DNA of 64,000 nt from Imperialibacter sp040222385 (GTDB taxonomy: Bacteria; Bacteroidota; Bacteroidia; Cytophagales; Cyclobacteriaceae), in NCBI RefSeq assembly GCF_040222385.1, contig NZ_JAVKDF010000056.1, positions 177,079 to 241,078 of the forward strand, given 5' to 3'. Positions 17,675 through 25,132 of this stretch are shown one piece after another. Position 1 is the stretch's first letter. Every line of letters starts with the position of its first letter. The position numbers were made by a program, and so were the translations under genes. The notes under the pieces are model-generated. The model was not told the DNA's origin, made no database searches, and worked only from the letters and a program-made list of their open reading frames with translations.

Positions 17675-19549
17675 ATGTCAACAACAGCAGTACATACAAA
17701 CGAACATATAGGTCACGACGACGCTCATGATCATGAGCACCACGAGCTAAATTTCGTTGAGAAATATATTTTCAGCACTGACCACAAGACAATCGCTAAG
17801 CAGTTCCTTATCACCGGAATTATTTGGGCGCTTATAGGCGGTGGATTGTCTATCATATTCCGTTTACAATTAGGTTTTCCAGACATGAACCTGGAATGGC
17901 TAAGGCCAATTCTGGGCAAATGGATCACGTCAACGGGACAAATTGATTCCGAATTCTACCTGGCCCTTGTTACTATGCATGGCACCATCATGGTGTTCTT
18001 CGTGTTGACGGCGGGTCTGAGCGGTACCTTTAGCAACTTCCTTATTCCGCTGCAAATTGGCGCAAGGGATATGGCTTCCGGCTTTTTGAACATGTTATCG
18101 TACTGGTTCTTCTTTGTATCAGGGGTTGTCATGTTCATTTCCTTCTTTATTGAAACCGGACCGGCATCAGCTGGTTGGACTGTATACCCTCCTTTGAGTG
18201 CATTGCCAACGGCCATGCAGGGGTCAGGACTGGGCATGACGCTTTGGTTGGTGGCCATGGTTTTCTTCATCGTGTCATCGTTGCTGGGAGGTATTAATTA
18301 CGTTACCACAGTTATTAACCTCCGTACGCAGGGCATGTCGTTTTTCAGGTTGCCGCTGACGATATGGGCTTTCTTTTTGACGGCCGTTATTGGGATACTT
18401 TCTTTCCCAGTATTGTTTTCTGCGGCTTTGCTACTGGTATTCGATAGATCATTTGGAACTAGCTTTTATCTTTCTGACATCTACATAGGGGGAGAAGCTC
18501 TGCCAAACGTCGGTGGTAGCCCAATACTTTACCAACACTTGTTCTGGTTCCTGGGACATCCGGAGGTATATATTGTAATTCTTCCTGCTTTGGGAATCAC
18601 CTCGGAAGTTATTGCTACAAATTCAAGAAAGCCTATTTTTGGCTATAAGGCGATGATTTTGTCGCTGCTTGGAATCACTATTCTTTCGTTTGTGGTTTGG
18701 GCACACCATATGTTCGTGTCAGGGCTAAGTCCATTCCTTGGATCTATCTTCATGTTCCTGACATTGATCATTGCAGTGCCAAGTGCTGTAAAAGCGTTCA
18801 ACTACCTCACCACACTATGGAGAGGAAATATAATATTTACGCCAGCTATGTTGTTCTCTATCGGCCTGGTTTCATTCTTTATCTCTGGTGGTTTAACGGG
18901 AATCTTCCTGGGTAACTCTGCAGTAGATATTAATTTGCACGACACTTACTTTGTAGTAGCTCACTTCCACCTTGTAATGGGTAGTGCGTCCTTCTTTGGA
19001 ATGATGGCAGGTATCTACCATTGGTTCCCTAAGATGTTCGGTAGAATGATGAATGATAAGTTAGGGTACGTACACTTCTGGTTGACCTTTGTTGGTGTTT
19101 ATTTGGTGTTCTTCCCGCTACACTACATTGGTATGGCAGGCTTCCCTCGTCGTTATTATTCGTTTACCAACTTTGATGCATTCCAGGATTTCACTGACCT
19201 GAACACATTCGTGAGTGTGGCTGCCATCATTACTTTCTCGGCGCAGTTTATCTTCCTCTTTAATTTCTTCTACAATATATTCAGAGGCAGGAAAGCACCT
19301 GCTAACCCATGGGGAAGCAACACATTGGAGTGGACTACACCAAGAGTGCCGGGGCACGGTAACTGGGAAGGTGATATCCCTAAGGTTTATCGCTGGCCAT
19401 ATGATTATAGCAAGCCAGGTGCTCCAGAAGATTTTATACCGCAGCACATTCCTTTGACGGAAACACCAGAGTCGAACCTGCCACACGAAGTAGAGCAGTT
19501 GAAGGAAGAAGGGATAGAAGTGAAAGCTGCTAATGCAGGAAAAGCCTAA
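17675..19549 (+). CDS. coxA: Cytochrome c oxidase subunit I
   Basis: This 624-residue heme-copper oxidase catalytic subunit carries the CuB/Tyr motif WFLGHPEVYIVILPALG, the following HHMF pair and the heme-ligand segment HDTYFVVAHFHLVMG. About twelve helices are visible. The first 30 residues are His-rich and cytoplasmic. The His-Tyr pair in HPEVY indicates an A-type oxidase that reduces oxygen to water and pumps protons. Its 3' end overlaps the start of the heme A synthase gene by 17 bases. Confidence 0.96.
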   Translation: MSTTAVHTNEHIGHDDAHDHEHHELNFVEKYIFSTDHKTIAKQFLITGIIWALIGGGLSIIFRLQLGFPDMNLEWLRPILGKWITSTGQIDSEFYLALVTMHGTIMVFFVLTAGLSGTFSNFLIPLQIGARDMASGFLNMLSYWFFFVSGVVMFISFFIETGPASAGWTVYPPLSALPTAMQGSGLGMTLWLVAMVFFIVSSLLGGINYVTTVINLRTQGMSFFRLPLTIWAFFLTAVIGILSFPVLFSAALLLVFDRSFGTSFYLSDIYIGGEALPNVGGSPILYQHLFWFLGHPEVYIVILPALGITSEVIATNSRKPIFGYKAMILSLLGITILSFVVWAHHMFVSGLSPFLGSIFMFLTLIIAVPSAVKAFNYLTTLWRGNIIFTPAMLFSIGLVSFFISGGLTGIFLGNSAVDINLHDTYFVVAHFHLVMGSASFFGMMAGIYHWFPKMFGRMMNDKLGYVHFWLTFVGVYLVFFPLHYIGMAGFPRRYYSFTNFDAFQDFTDLNTFVSVAAIITFSAQFIFLFNFFYNIFRGRKAPANPWGSNTLEWTTPRVPGHGNWEGDIPKVYRWPYDYSKPGAPEDFIPQHIPLTETPESNLPHEVEQLKEEGIEVKAANAGKA

Positions 19550-20597
19550 GTCTCTAAGGAGATACAAGCAACTTACCATAAGTACTATCATTGCCGTCTA
19601 CCTTTTGATTTTGGTAGGCGGCATTGTTAGAAGTTCGGGTTCCGGCATGGGTTGCCCCGATTGGCCAAAATGTTTTGGCAACTGGGTGCCCCCAACCAGT
19701 GTTGATCAGCTCCCCGTCAATTACAAGGAAGTGTATTCCGAAAAGCGACACCAGAAGAATATCCGCTTGACAGGCTACCTCGAAAAGTTAGGTTTTTCCG
19801 ATACAGCTGACAAGTTGAAGAACGATCCGTCGGTAAGGGAAGAAGCTGATTTCAATCCATTGAGAACATGGATAGAATATGTGAACCGGCTGGTGGGGGT
19901 GGTGATAGGGATGCTTATTTTTGCCACTTTTGTTTACTCCATTCGATTCAGAAAGACGCAGCCGAAAGTATTTATATTTTCGTTGCTGGCATTTGTAGGG
20001 GTAGTTTTTCAGGGTTGGGTAGGCTCCATTGTAGTTTCTACTAATTTGCTTCCAGGAATGATCTCCTTTCACATGCTACTGGCACTGCTGATCGTTATGC
20101 TGCTTATATATACCTATTTTACGGTTGATCCGCCGGTGGCCGATAACGAAACTGGTGGCGATGCAATAAATGTGAAGTGGCTTTTGTTGGGATGTGCAGC
20201 GCTGTTTATTGTTCAATTGATTGTGGGTATCAACGTAAGAGAAGGGGTGGATTCCGGGCTGTCTGCCGGGATAGAGCGCAGCGCAGTACTTGAATGGATC
20301 GGCTTTAAGTTTTATTTCCACAGGTCTTTTTCATGGGCACTGCTTATTGGGCATGTGCTACTGACCTACTTCTTGTGGACGTCTTCGTCGCTTTCATTTT
20401 CCGTTAAATTCTCGGCAGTTTTGACACTGGTAGTATTTCTTGAGATTGTTTCGGGAGCAGCAATGGGTTATTTCTCCATTCCGGCCTTTATACAGCCGAT
20501 TCATTTGCTTTTAGCAAGCGTAGTGTTCGGTTTTCAGGTATATTTGTTCCTCCGCATCAATAGAAAAGATGCGCTCAATATTAAACACTCGATTTGA
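19533..20597 (+). CDS. ctaA: Heme A synthase (COX15/CtaA family)
   Basis: This 354-residue membrane protein has eight predicted helices. The first periplasmic loop contains SSGSGMGCPDWPKC, the conserved cysteine-containing segment of COX15/CtaA, and later EYVNRLVGVVIGM and helices with conserved His. It oxidises the C8 methyl of heme O to a formyl group to make heme A for subunit I. It starts inside the coxA 3' end and its stop overlaps the next gene's TTG start (TTGA), so translation is coupled throughout. Confidence 0.93.
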   Translation: MQEKPKSLRRYKQLTISTIIAVYLLILVGGIVRSSGSGMGCPDWPKCFGNWVPPTSVDQLPVNYKEVYSEKRHQKNIRLTGYLEKLGFSDTADKLKNDPSVREEADFNPLRTWIEYVNRLVGVVIGMLIFATFVYSIRFRKTQPKVFIFSLLAFVGVVFQGWVGSIVVSTNLLPGMISFHMLLALLIVMLLIYTYFTVDPPVADNETGGDAINVKWLLLGCAALFIVQLIVGINVREGVDSGLSAGIERSAVLEWIGFKFYFHRSFSWALLIGHVLLTYFLWTSSSLSFSVKFSAVLTLVVFLEIVSGAAMGYFSIPAFIQPIHLLLASVVFGFQVYLFLRINRKDALNIKHSI

Positions 20598-21487
20598 ATC
20601 AGACTTCTTACATATCGCCGGGTTTTGTCGTCATTGGGAGGTTAAAGGCCTACTACGAGTTGCTTAAATTCAGGCTCTCTTTTTTGGTTGCTTTTTCGTG
20701 TGGCTTCGGCTACTTGCTGGGGGCGAGAGGCGCCGTTGACTGGGCTACTTTGGGCTTTTTGTCGCTTGGAGGTTTTTTGATCTCAGGCGGCAGTATCACC
20801 ATCAATCAGGTGATAGAGAAGGATCTCGACAAACTGATGAAGAGGACGATGGGTCGGCCATTGCCTACCAATCGGGTAGGAGTAGGCGAGGCCGTTGTTT
20901 TTGCTGCTGTGGTAATAGTCATGGGGCTTGGGCTGATCCTTATTTACGCCAACCCTCTTACTGTGGTGCTATCTGTCGTGTCAATGGTGTTGTATAGCTT
21001 TGTTTATACCCCGCTGAAGCGGGTAGGGCCTATCGCTGTGTTTGTGGGAGCAATTCCCGGAGCACTTCCTCCTTTGCTGGGATGGGTAGCTGCTACGGGT
21101 GCTATCACACACGAAGCGTTGATCATCTTTGGTATCCAGTTTATCTGGCAGTTTCCGCATTTCTGGGCGATTGCCTGGGTAGCAGATGAAGATTATAAAA
21201 AGGCAGGATTTAAACTGTTGCCTTTCGGCGGAAAGAAGGATTTCACGACGGCTGTGAACATCATGATTTACACGCTTTTTTTGCTTCCGCTCGGGTTGTT
21301 GCCTGCTTACTTTGGCATCACTGGGATAAATTCTGCCGTGGTAGCTACTATTTGCGGTGTGTTGTTTCTAAGCCAAACCTTTATCCTGATAAGGGACTGC
21401 TCCCGGGAGGCAGCGCTGAAGCTGATGTTTGCTTCATTTATTTACCTGCCAGTTGTTCAAATAGCCTTTTTACTAGATAAATTATGA
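20594..21487 (+). CDS. ctaB: Protoheme IX farnesyltransferase (heme O synthase)
   Basis: This 297-residue UbiA-superfamily prenyltransferase has nine hydrophobic helices. The Asp-rich site is in NQVIEKDLDKLMKRTMGRPL, where farnesyl diphosphate and Mg bind. It converts heme B to heme O, the substrate of the upstream heme A synthase. The start is a TTG at 20594 overlapping the ctaA stop; no in-frame ATG precedes the conserved first helix, so the unusual start is well supported. Its own stop overlaps the next ATG (ATGA). Confidence 0.93.
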   Translation: MNQTSYISPGFVVIGRLKAYYELLKFRLSFLVAFSCGFGYLLGARGAVDWATLGFLSLGGFLISGGSITINQVIEKDLDKLMKRTMGRPLPTNRVGVGEAVVFAAVVIVMGLGLILIYANPLTVVLSVVSMVLYSFVYTPLKRVGPIAVFVGAIPGALPPLLGWVAATGAITHEALIIFGIQFIWQFPHFWAIAWVADEDYKKAGFKLLPFGGKKDFTTAVNIMIYTLFLLPLGLLPAYFGITGINSAVVATICGVLFLSQTFILIRDCSREAALKLMFASFIYLPVVQIAFLLDKL

Positions 21488-22068
21488 TGAGCGCCAAAAA
21501 ATCAGATATGGAAACTCCCGCTCAGGTGCTATCGATGCACCCCAGGAAGTTTTTGCTTTGGCTGTTTATAGTATCTATCGTCATGATATTTGCTTCACTC
21601 ACCAGTGCGTATGTGGTGAAGCAATCAGAAGGAGCCTGGCTGATTTTTGACCTGCCTCAGGCCTTTATTTACTCCAGCATTGTTGTGCTGTTGAGCAGTG
21701 CCACTATGCAGTGGGCGTACTGGGCGGCTAAAAAGGACAATCTTTCTCAAATTAAGATAGCTGTTGGCGCTACGTTGGCGCTTTCTTTGGTTTTTCTGAT
21801 TGTTCAGTACCTCGGCTGGGGGCAGCTGGTGGACCAGCAGGTTTTCTTTGTGGGTAACCCGGCAGGATCTTTTATCTACGTTTTGACAGGTTTACACGCC
21901 TTTCACCTGGCGGCAGGTATTGTTTTTTTGATTATTGTTTTAATTTCGACCCTGAGATTTAAGGTACACTCAAAAAGTATGACCCAGATTGAAATGTGTA
22001 CAACATTCTGGCACTTCCTGAGTGGACTTTGGATATATTTGTACTTATTTTTATTATTAAATAATTAA
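21484..22068 (+). CDS. Cytochrome c oxidase subunit III-like protein (short form)
   Basis: This 194-residue membrane protein of the heme-copper oxidase subunit III superfamily has five helices. Landmarks include LTSAYVVKQSEGAW, a central GLHAFHLAAGIVFL and a final TTFWHFLSGLWIYLYLFL. The His-containing helices match subunit III, which stabilises the oxidase and its proton uptake. A second, longer subunit III follows directly, a paired arrangement seen in Bacteroidota caa3 clusters. The start overlaps the ctaB stop by four bases. Confidence 0.88.
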   Translation: MMSAKKSDMETPAQVLSMHPRKFLLWLFIVSIVMIFASLTSAYVVKQSEGAWLIFDLPQAFIYSSIVVLLSSATMQWAYWAAKKDNLSQIKIAVGATLALSLVFLIVQYLGWGQLVDQQVFFVGNPAGSFIYVLTGLHAFHLAAGIVFLIIVLISTLRFKVHSKSMTQIEMCTTFWHFLSGLWIYLYLFLLLNN

Positions 22069-22084
22069 TCTGAACTAATCGTCT

Positions 22085-22834
22085 ATGTCTAGCACTGCAG
22101 TAGTTGCATCCGATTCTGACAAGGACCTCTGGATGGGAGGTAATGAGCCCCTAAAAGCGAGCTATGGCAAGCTTATGATGTGGTTCTTCCTGCTTTCCGA
22201 TGCCTTTTCTTTCTCTGGCCTTTTGATTGCCTACGGAATGATCCGTTTCAGCCACCCTGCATTCCAGGGCAGCCCCGACGAATTCGTTTTCTCGCAGGAG
22301 TACTGGCCAATACCTGAAAAAGTATTTGAAGCTGTTCCTTTCCTTCACGGAATCTCATTGCCGCTTGTGTTTGTGGGCATCATGACTTTCGTACTGATTT
22401 TGAGTAGTGTAACCATGGTGCTTGCTGTGGAAGCTGGACAGCGTATGGACAGGAAGGGTGTAGAAAAGTGGATGCTTTGGACGATCCTGGGCGGACTTGC
22501 TTTCCTAGGCTGCCAGGCTTGGGAGTGGACGCACTTTATAGTAGGTACAGAAGAGGGTGGTAGATTATTAGACGGTACTTTCATTCATGGAGCTAACTTG
22601 TCACAAAATCAATATGGCCCCCCTAACTTTGCGGCCTTGTTCTTCTTTATTACAGGTTTTCACGGCTTCCACGTATTTAGTGGTGTGTGCCTTAACTTCC
22701 TGATATTCTACCAGGCAACAGTAGGCAAGCTTGAAAAAGTGGGGCATTACGAAATGGTCGAAAAAGTCGGTTTGTACTGGCACTTTGTAGATCTTGTATG
22801 GGTATTTGTATTTACCTTCTTCTATTTGGTTTAA
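22085..22834 (+). CDS. coxC: Cytochrome c oxidase subunit III
   Basis: This 249-residue protein has seven helices and subunit III signatures FFLLSDAFSFSGLL, GCQAWEWTHFI, ITGFHGFHVFSGVCL and YWHFVDLVWVFVFTFFYLV. It is longer than the preceding paralogue and carries the standard family features, so it is probably the principal subunit III. It follows 16 bases after the short form. Confidence 0.93.
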   Translation: MSSTAVVASDSDKDLWMGGNEPLKASYGKLMMWFFLLSDAFSFSGLLIAYGMIRFSHPAFQGSPDEFVFSQEYWPIPEKVFEAVPFLHGISLPLVFVGIMTFVLILSSVTMVLAVEAGQRMDRKGVEKWMLWTILGGLAFLGCQAWEWTHFIVGTEEGGRLLDGTFIHGANLSQNQYGPPNFAALFFFITGFHGFHVFSGVCLNFLIFYQATVGKLEKVGHYEMVEKVGLYWHFVDLVWVFVFTFFYLV

Positions 22835-22861
22835 TTTTCCGTTCTATAAACAATTAGTAAA

Positions 22862-23191
22862 ATGTCAGCAGAACATCACGAAGAATCAACAGTTGTAGTT
22901 CAGCCAGTCGACAAGGCTAAAGTCAGACTGTTTATGAAGGTAACACTGATCTTGTTCGTCATTACGATGATTGAGTTTGCCATAGCCTTTACTGTGGATG
23001 CAGGTATTTTGAGGACAGCGGTCTTCATTGCTTTGACTATCGTAAAAGCGTTTTACATAGTAAGCGAATTTATGCACCTTGGCCATGAAGTAAAGACCCT
23101 TATCTGGTCTATTTTGATTCCTTTGATATTTCTGGTATGGCTCATCATAGCATTGATTTATCAGGGCGGTCAAGTGCTGTTGGTGCGATAA
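22862..23191 (+). CDS. Cytochrome c oxidase subunit IV (caa3 type, COX4_pro)
   Basis: This 109-residue protein has three hydrophobic helices (about residues 24-44, 48-65 and 77-100) and a YIVSEFMHLGHEVKTL segment between the second and third, typical of prokaryotic subunit IV (PF03626). It is a small accessory subunit of the oxidase. It is the last gene before a strong terminator, marking the end of the main act-cox transcript. Confidence 0.9.
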   Translation: MSAEHHEESTVVVQPVDKAKVRLFMKVTLILFVITMIEFAIAFTVDAGILRTAVFIALTIVKAFYIVSEFMHLGHEVKTLIWSILIPLIFLVWLIIALIYQGGQVLLVR

Positions 23192-23215
23192 GTTTAGCTA
23201 CGTAAAAGATATTAG

Positions 23216-23243
23216 CATGCCGGTACACCTACCGGCATGTTTT
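23216..23243 (+). terminator. rho-independent terminator ending the act-cox operon
   Basis: CATGCCGGT, loop ACACCT and ACCGGCATG form a perfect 9-bp stem followed by TTTTGTTT. It begins 25 bases after the subunit IV stop. Confidence 0.9.
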
Positions 23244-23264
23244 GTTTGTACCCACACATCATTC

Positions 23265-23873
23265 ATGAGCAAGCTGACAAAGGGAATTATTCTAATTGTA
23301 ACGCTGGGACTGCCGGTGTCTATTTATCTCTTTCTTCAAGCTTTCGGCGAGAACATGTATGCGCTGCCGTTGTATCCGGAGACGTCATATACCTCAGCCG
23401 ATTGCGGAACGGTAAATGTTGACTATACAGTTAGCAGGCTTACCTGCGACAGCACCGATGTAGTGGTGCTGGGCGACCAGCAAACCTATCTCTTTCATTT
23501 TCCTGACCCTTCTAAAACGGATATAGCAGGTGAAATGAATGAAATGAGAAGGCTGGTGGAAGAAACCAAACCGCTGGATTATCGGTTAATCACCATGAGC
23601 AATGAGGAGCAAGTGGATGAGTGGGATAAGCTGGCTGCTTCGCAAGCGGAAACCAGGTATTGGGTGGTGACTTCAGCCTGTGCTGGCAGCATGGAACAGC
23701 TGATGAATTGTCAATTGCTGCTTTCTCAAGCTACCCTTGATACTGTGGGTTCGGAGAGTAGAATGGTGTTGGTAGATGAGGTTGGCCGGATCAGGGGGTT
23801 TTACGCCAGTGCTGAAAAGGGTGAGATTGATAGGTTATTGGTTGAGTTGGATGTTTTAATGCAAGAAAAATGA
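23265..23873 (+). CDS. Sco/SenC-like thioredoxin-fold protein lacking copper ligands
   Basis: This 202-residue protein has one N-terminal membrane anchor (KGIILIVTLGLPVSIYLFL). The last third (SRMVLVDEVGRIRGFYASAEKGEIDRLLVEL) closely follows the C-terminal strand-helix of Sco proteins. The place where Sco has FxxTxCPxxCP reads LFHFPDPSKTDIAGEMNE, with neither Cys, so it cannot bind or insert copper in the usual way. Position between the cox genes and DUF420 is typical of Sco genes. The ATG at 23265 is chosen because an earlier in-frame ATG lies inside the terminator hairpin. A role as a scaffold or redox-independent assembly factor is inference. Confidence 0.72.
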   Translation: MSKLTKGIILIVTLGLPVSIYLFLQAFGENMYALPLYPETSYTSADCGTVNVDYTVSRLTCDSTDVVVLGDQQTYLFHFPDPSKTDIAGEMNEMRRLVEETKPLDYRLITMSNEEQVDEWDKLAASQAETRYWVVTSACAGSMEQLMNCQLLLSQATLDTVGSESRMVLVDEVGRIRGFYASAEKGEIDRLLVELDVLMQEK

Positions 23874-24448
23874 GTGCTGTTTCAAATACCACGCCTAATT
23901 ATCTGCGCTGGATAAGCGTTGTTTCGGTGATCATACCAGTGGCAGTCGCCACATTGATATTCATGCCCGCAAGACTAAATGCTGGTGAGTGGGTAAAATT
24001 TTTACCTCACTTGAATGCAGTGATTAACAGCGCAACGGCGGCCTTGCTGTTGCTTGGTTTGTATTTCATTAAAAACAAAAAGGTGGATCATCATAGGGCA
24101 GTGATGCTCGGGGCGTTTGCCCTGGGAGCTATTTTTCTTGTTTCGTACATTATTTACCATGCGTCTGTGCCGTCGGTGAAGTACGGCGACACCAATGCGG
24201 ATGGGCTACTTTCGGAAGCTGAAATGGCAGCAACGGGCAATGGCAGAACGGTTTACCTGATTACCTTACTGTCACACATAGGACTTTCTATTGTTGTGGT
24301 TCCTTTTGTGCTTATGGCATTGTATTTTGCACTCACCGGACAGATTGAAAAACACAAAAAGGCCGTGAAGTTTGGATACCCGATCTGGCTTTATGTGTCA
24401 GTTACCGGAGTGATTGTCTATTTTATGATCAGGCCTTTTTACACATAA
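23870..24448 (+). CDS. DUF420 family membrane protein with an EF-hand-like loop
   Basis: This is a 192-residue polytopic protein of the DUF420 family, which accompanies heme-copper oxidase genes and includes the oxidase maturation factor CtaM. Helices are visible at about 13-31, 50-67, 78-96, 126-155 and 170-188. Between the third and fourth lies DTNADGLLSEAE (residues 107-118). This has Asp at positions 1 and 5, Asn at 3, Gly at 6 and Glu at 12 of a canonical EF-hand calcium loop. The start overlaps the Sco-like stop by four bases. A role in oxidase assembly is inferred from family and context. Confidence 0.85.
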   Translation: MSAVSNTTPNYLRWISVVSVIIPVAVATLIFMPARLNAGEWVKFLPHLNAVINSATAALLLLGLYFIKNKKVDHHRAVMLGAFALGAIFLVSYIIYHASVPSVKYGDTNADGLLSEAEMAATGNGRTVYLITLLSHIGLSIVVVPFVLMALYFALTGQIEKHKKAVKFGYPIWLYVSVTGVIVYFMIRPFYT

Positions 24449-24484
24449 AAGAACTGGGGGAAGTCAAAGACTGTTAGTTAGCAT

Positions 24485-24754
24485 ATGAAAGTATTTATCA
24501 AAACCCTTTTTGTTGCTGTGGTGCTGCTTTTGACCAATGTGGATAGCCGGGCGCAATGCGCCATGTGCCGGTCAACGCTGGAGGCAAACATGAGCAATGG
24601 AGAGACGGCCAATTTTGCAGCAGGCCTTAACTTTGGCATACTCTACTTGTTTTTCACCCCTTATTTGTTGTTAGCAGTGATTGCCTTTTTTTGGTACAGA
24701 AACAGCAGGAAAAATGTTAAAAACCTCCGCCCTTCAGGCAATCGTTCATGGTAA
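24485..24754 (+). CDS. Small membrane protein with CAMC motif
   Basis: This 89-residue protein has a signal-like N-terminus (residues 1-23), a periplasmic segment with CAMC near 25-28 and one transmembrane helix at about 46-70, then a basic tail. It belongs to an unnamed group found beside DUF420 and DUF983 genes in Bacteroidota oxidase clusters. The CxxC could be a redox or metal site, but no function is established. Its 3' end overlaps the next gene by 41 bases. Confidence 0.72.
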   Translation: MKVFIKTLFVAVVLLLTNVDSRAQCAMCRSTLEANMSNGETANFAAGLNFGILYLFFTPYLLLAVIAFFWYRNSRKNVKNLRPSGNRSW

Positions 24755-25112
24755 GTGCCCTCGTTGCCGGTCTGGCAACATGTTTGTTGAGCCGAACTTC
24801 AGGTTAAAAAATTTCGATAAAATGCCGGTTAAGTGTGAGGTTTGTGGCCTTCGCTTCGAGCCGGAGCCCATGTTCTACAATGGGGCCATGTATGTGAGTT
24901 ATGCTATTTCCGTGGCGCTGACCATCATAGTAGGGTTTTCAATCTATTTCATATTTGACAACCCCGACATGTGGGTTTACATGGCGGCAATCATCACTGT
25001 TGTGTTGCTTTTGTCGACAACTATGTTCAGATATTCCAGAATTCTTTATCTTCATGCATTTGGTGGCATAAAATATGATGCATCTTTTGGTGTGTCGACC
25101 GAAGACAAATAG
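24714..25112 (+). CDS. DUF983 family zinc-ribbon membrane protein
   Basis: This 132-residue protein starts MLKTSALQAIVHGKCPRCRSGNMF. Two CxxC pairs (CPRC and CEVC, spaced about 33 residues apart) form a zinc-ribbon-like head, followed by the typical FEPEPMFYNGAMYVSYA segment and two helices. DUF983 proteins are of unknown function and commonly neighbour cytochrome oxidase genes. The ATG at 24714 is preferred over an upstream in-frame ATG at 24681 because the family starts close to the first CxxC. Confidence 0.85.
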   Translation: MLKTSALQAIVHGKCPRCRSGNMFVEPNFRLKNFDKMPVKCEVCGLRFEPEPMFYNGAMYVSYAISVALTIIVGFSIYFIFDNPDMWVYMAAIITVVLLLSTTMFRYSRILYLHAFGGIKYDASFGVSTEDK

Positions 25113-25132
25113 GTAAGATAAAACTGTTCCAT

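Noticed and set aside
23217..23264. Earlier ATG start for the Sco-like protein
   Set aside because: The ATG lies within the stem of the upstream terminator and would add 16 residues in front of the natural membrane anchor.
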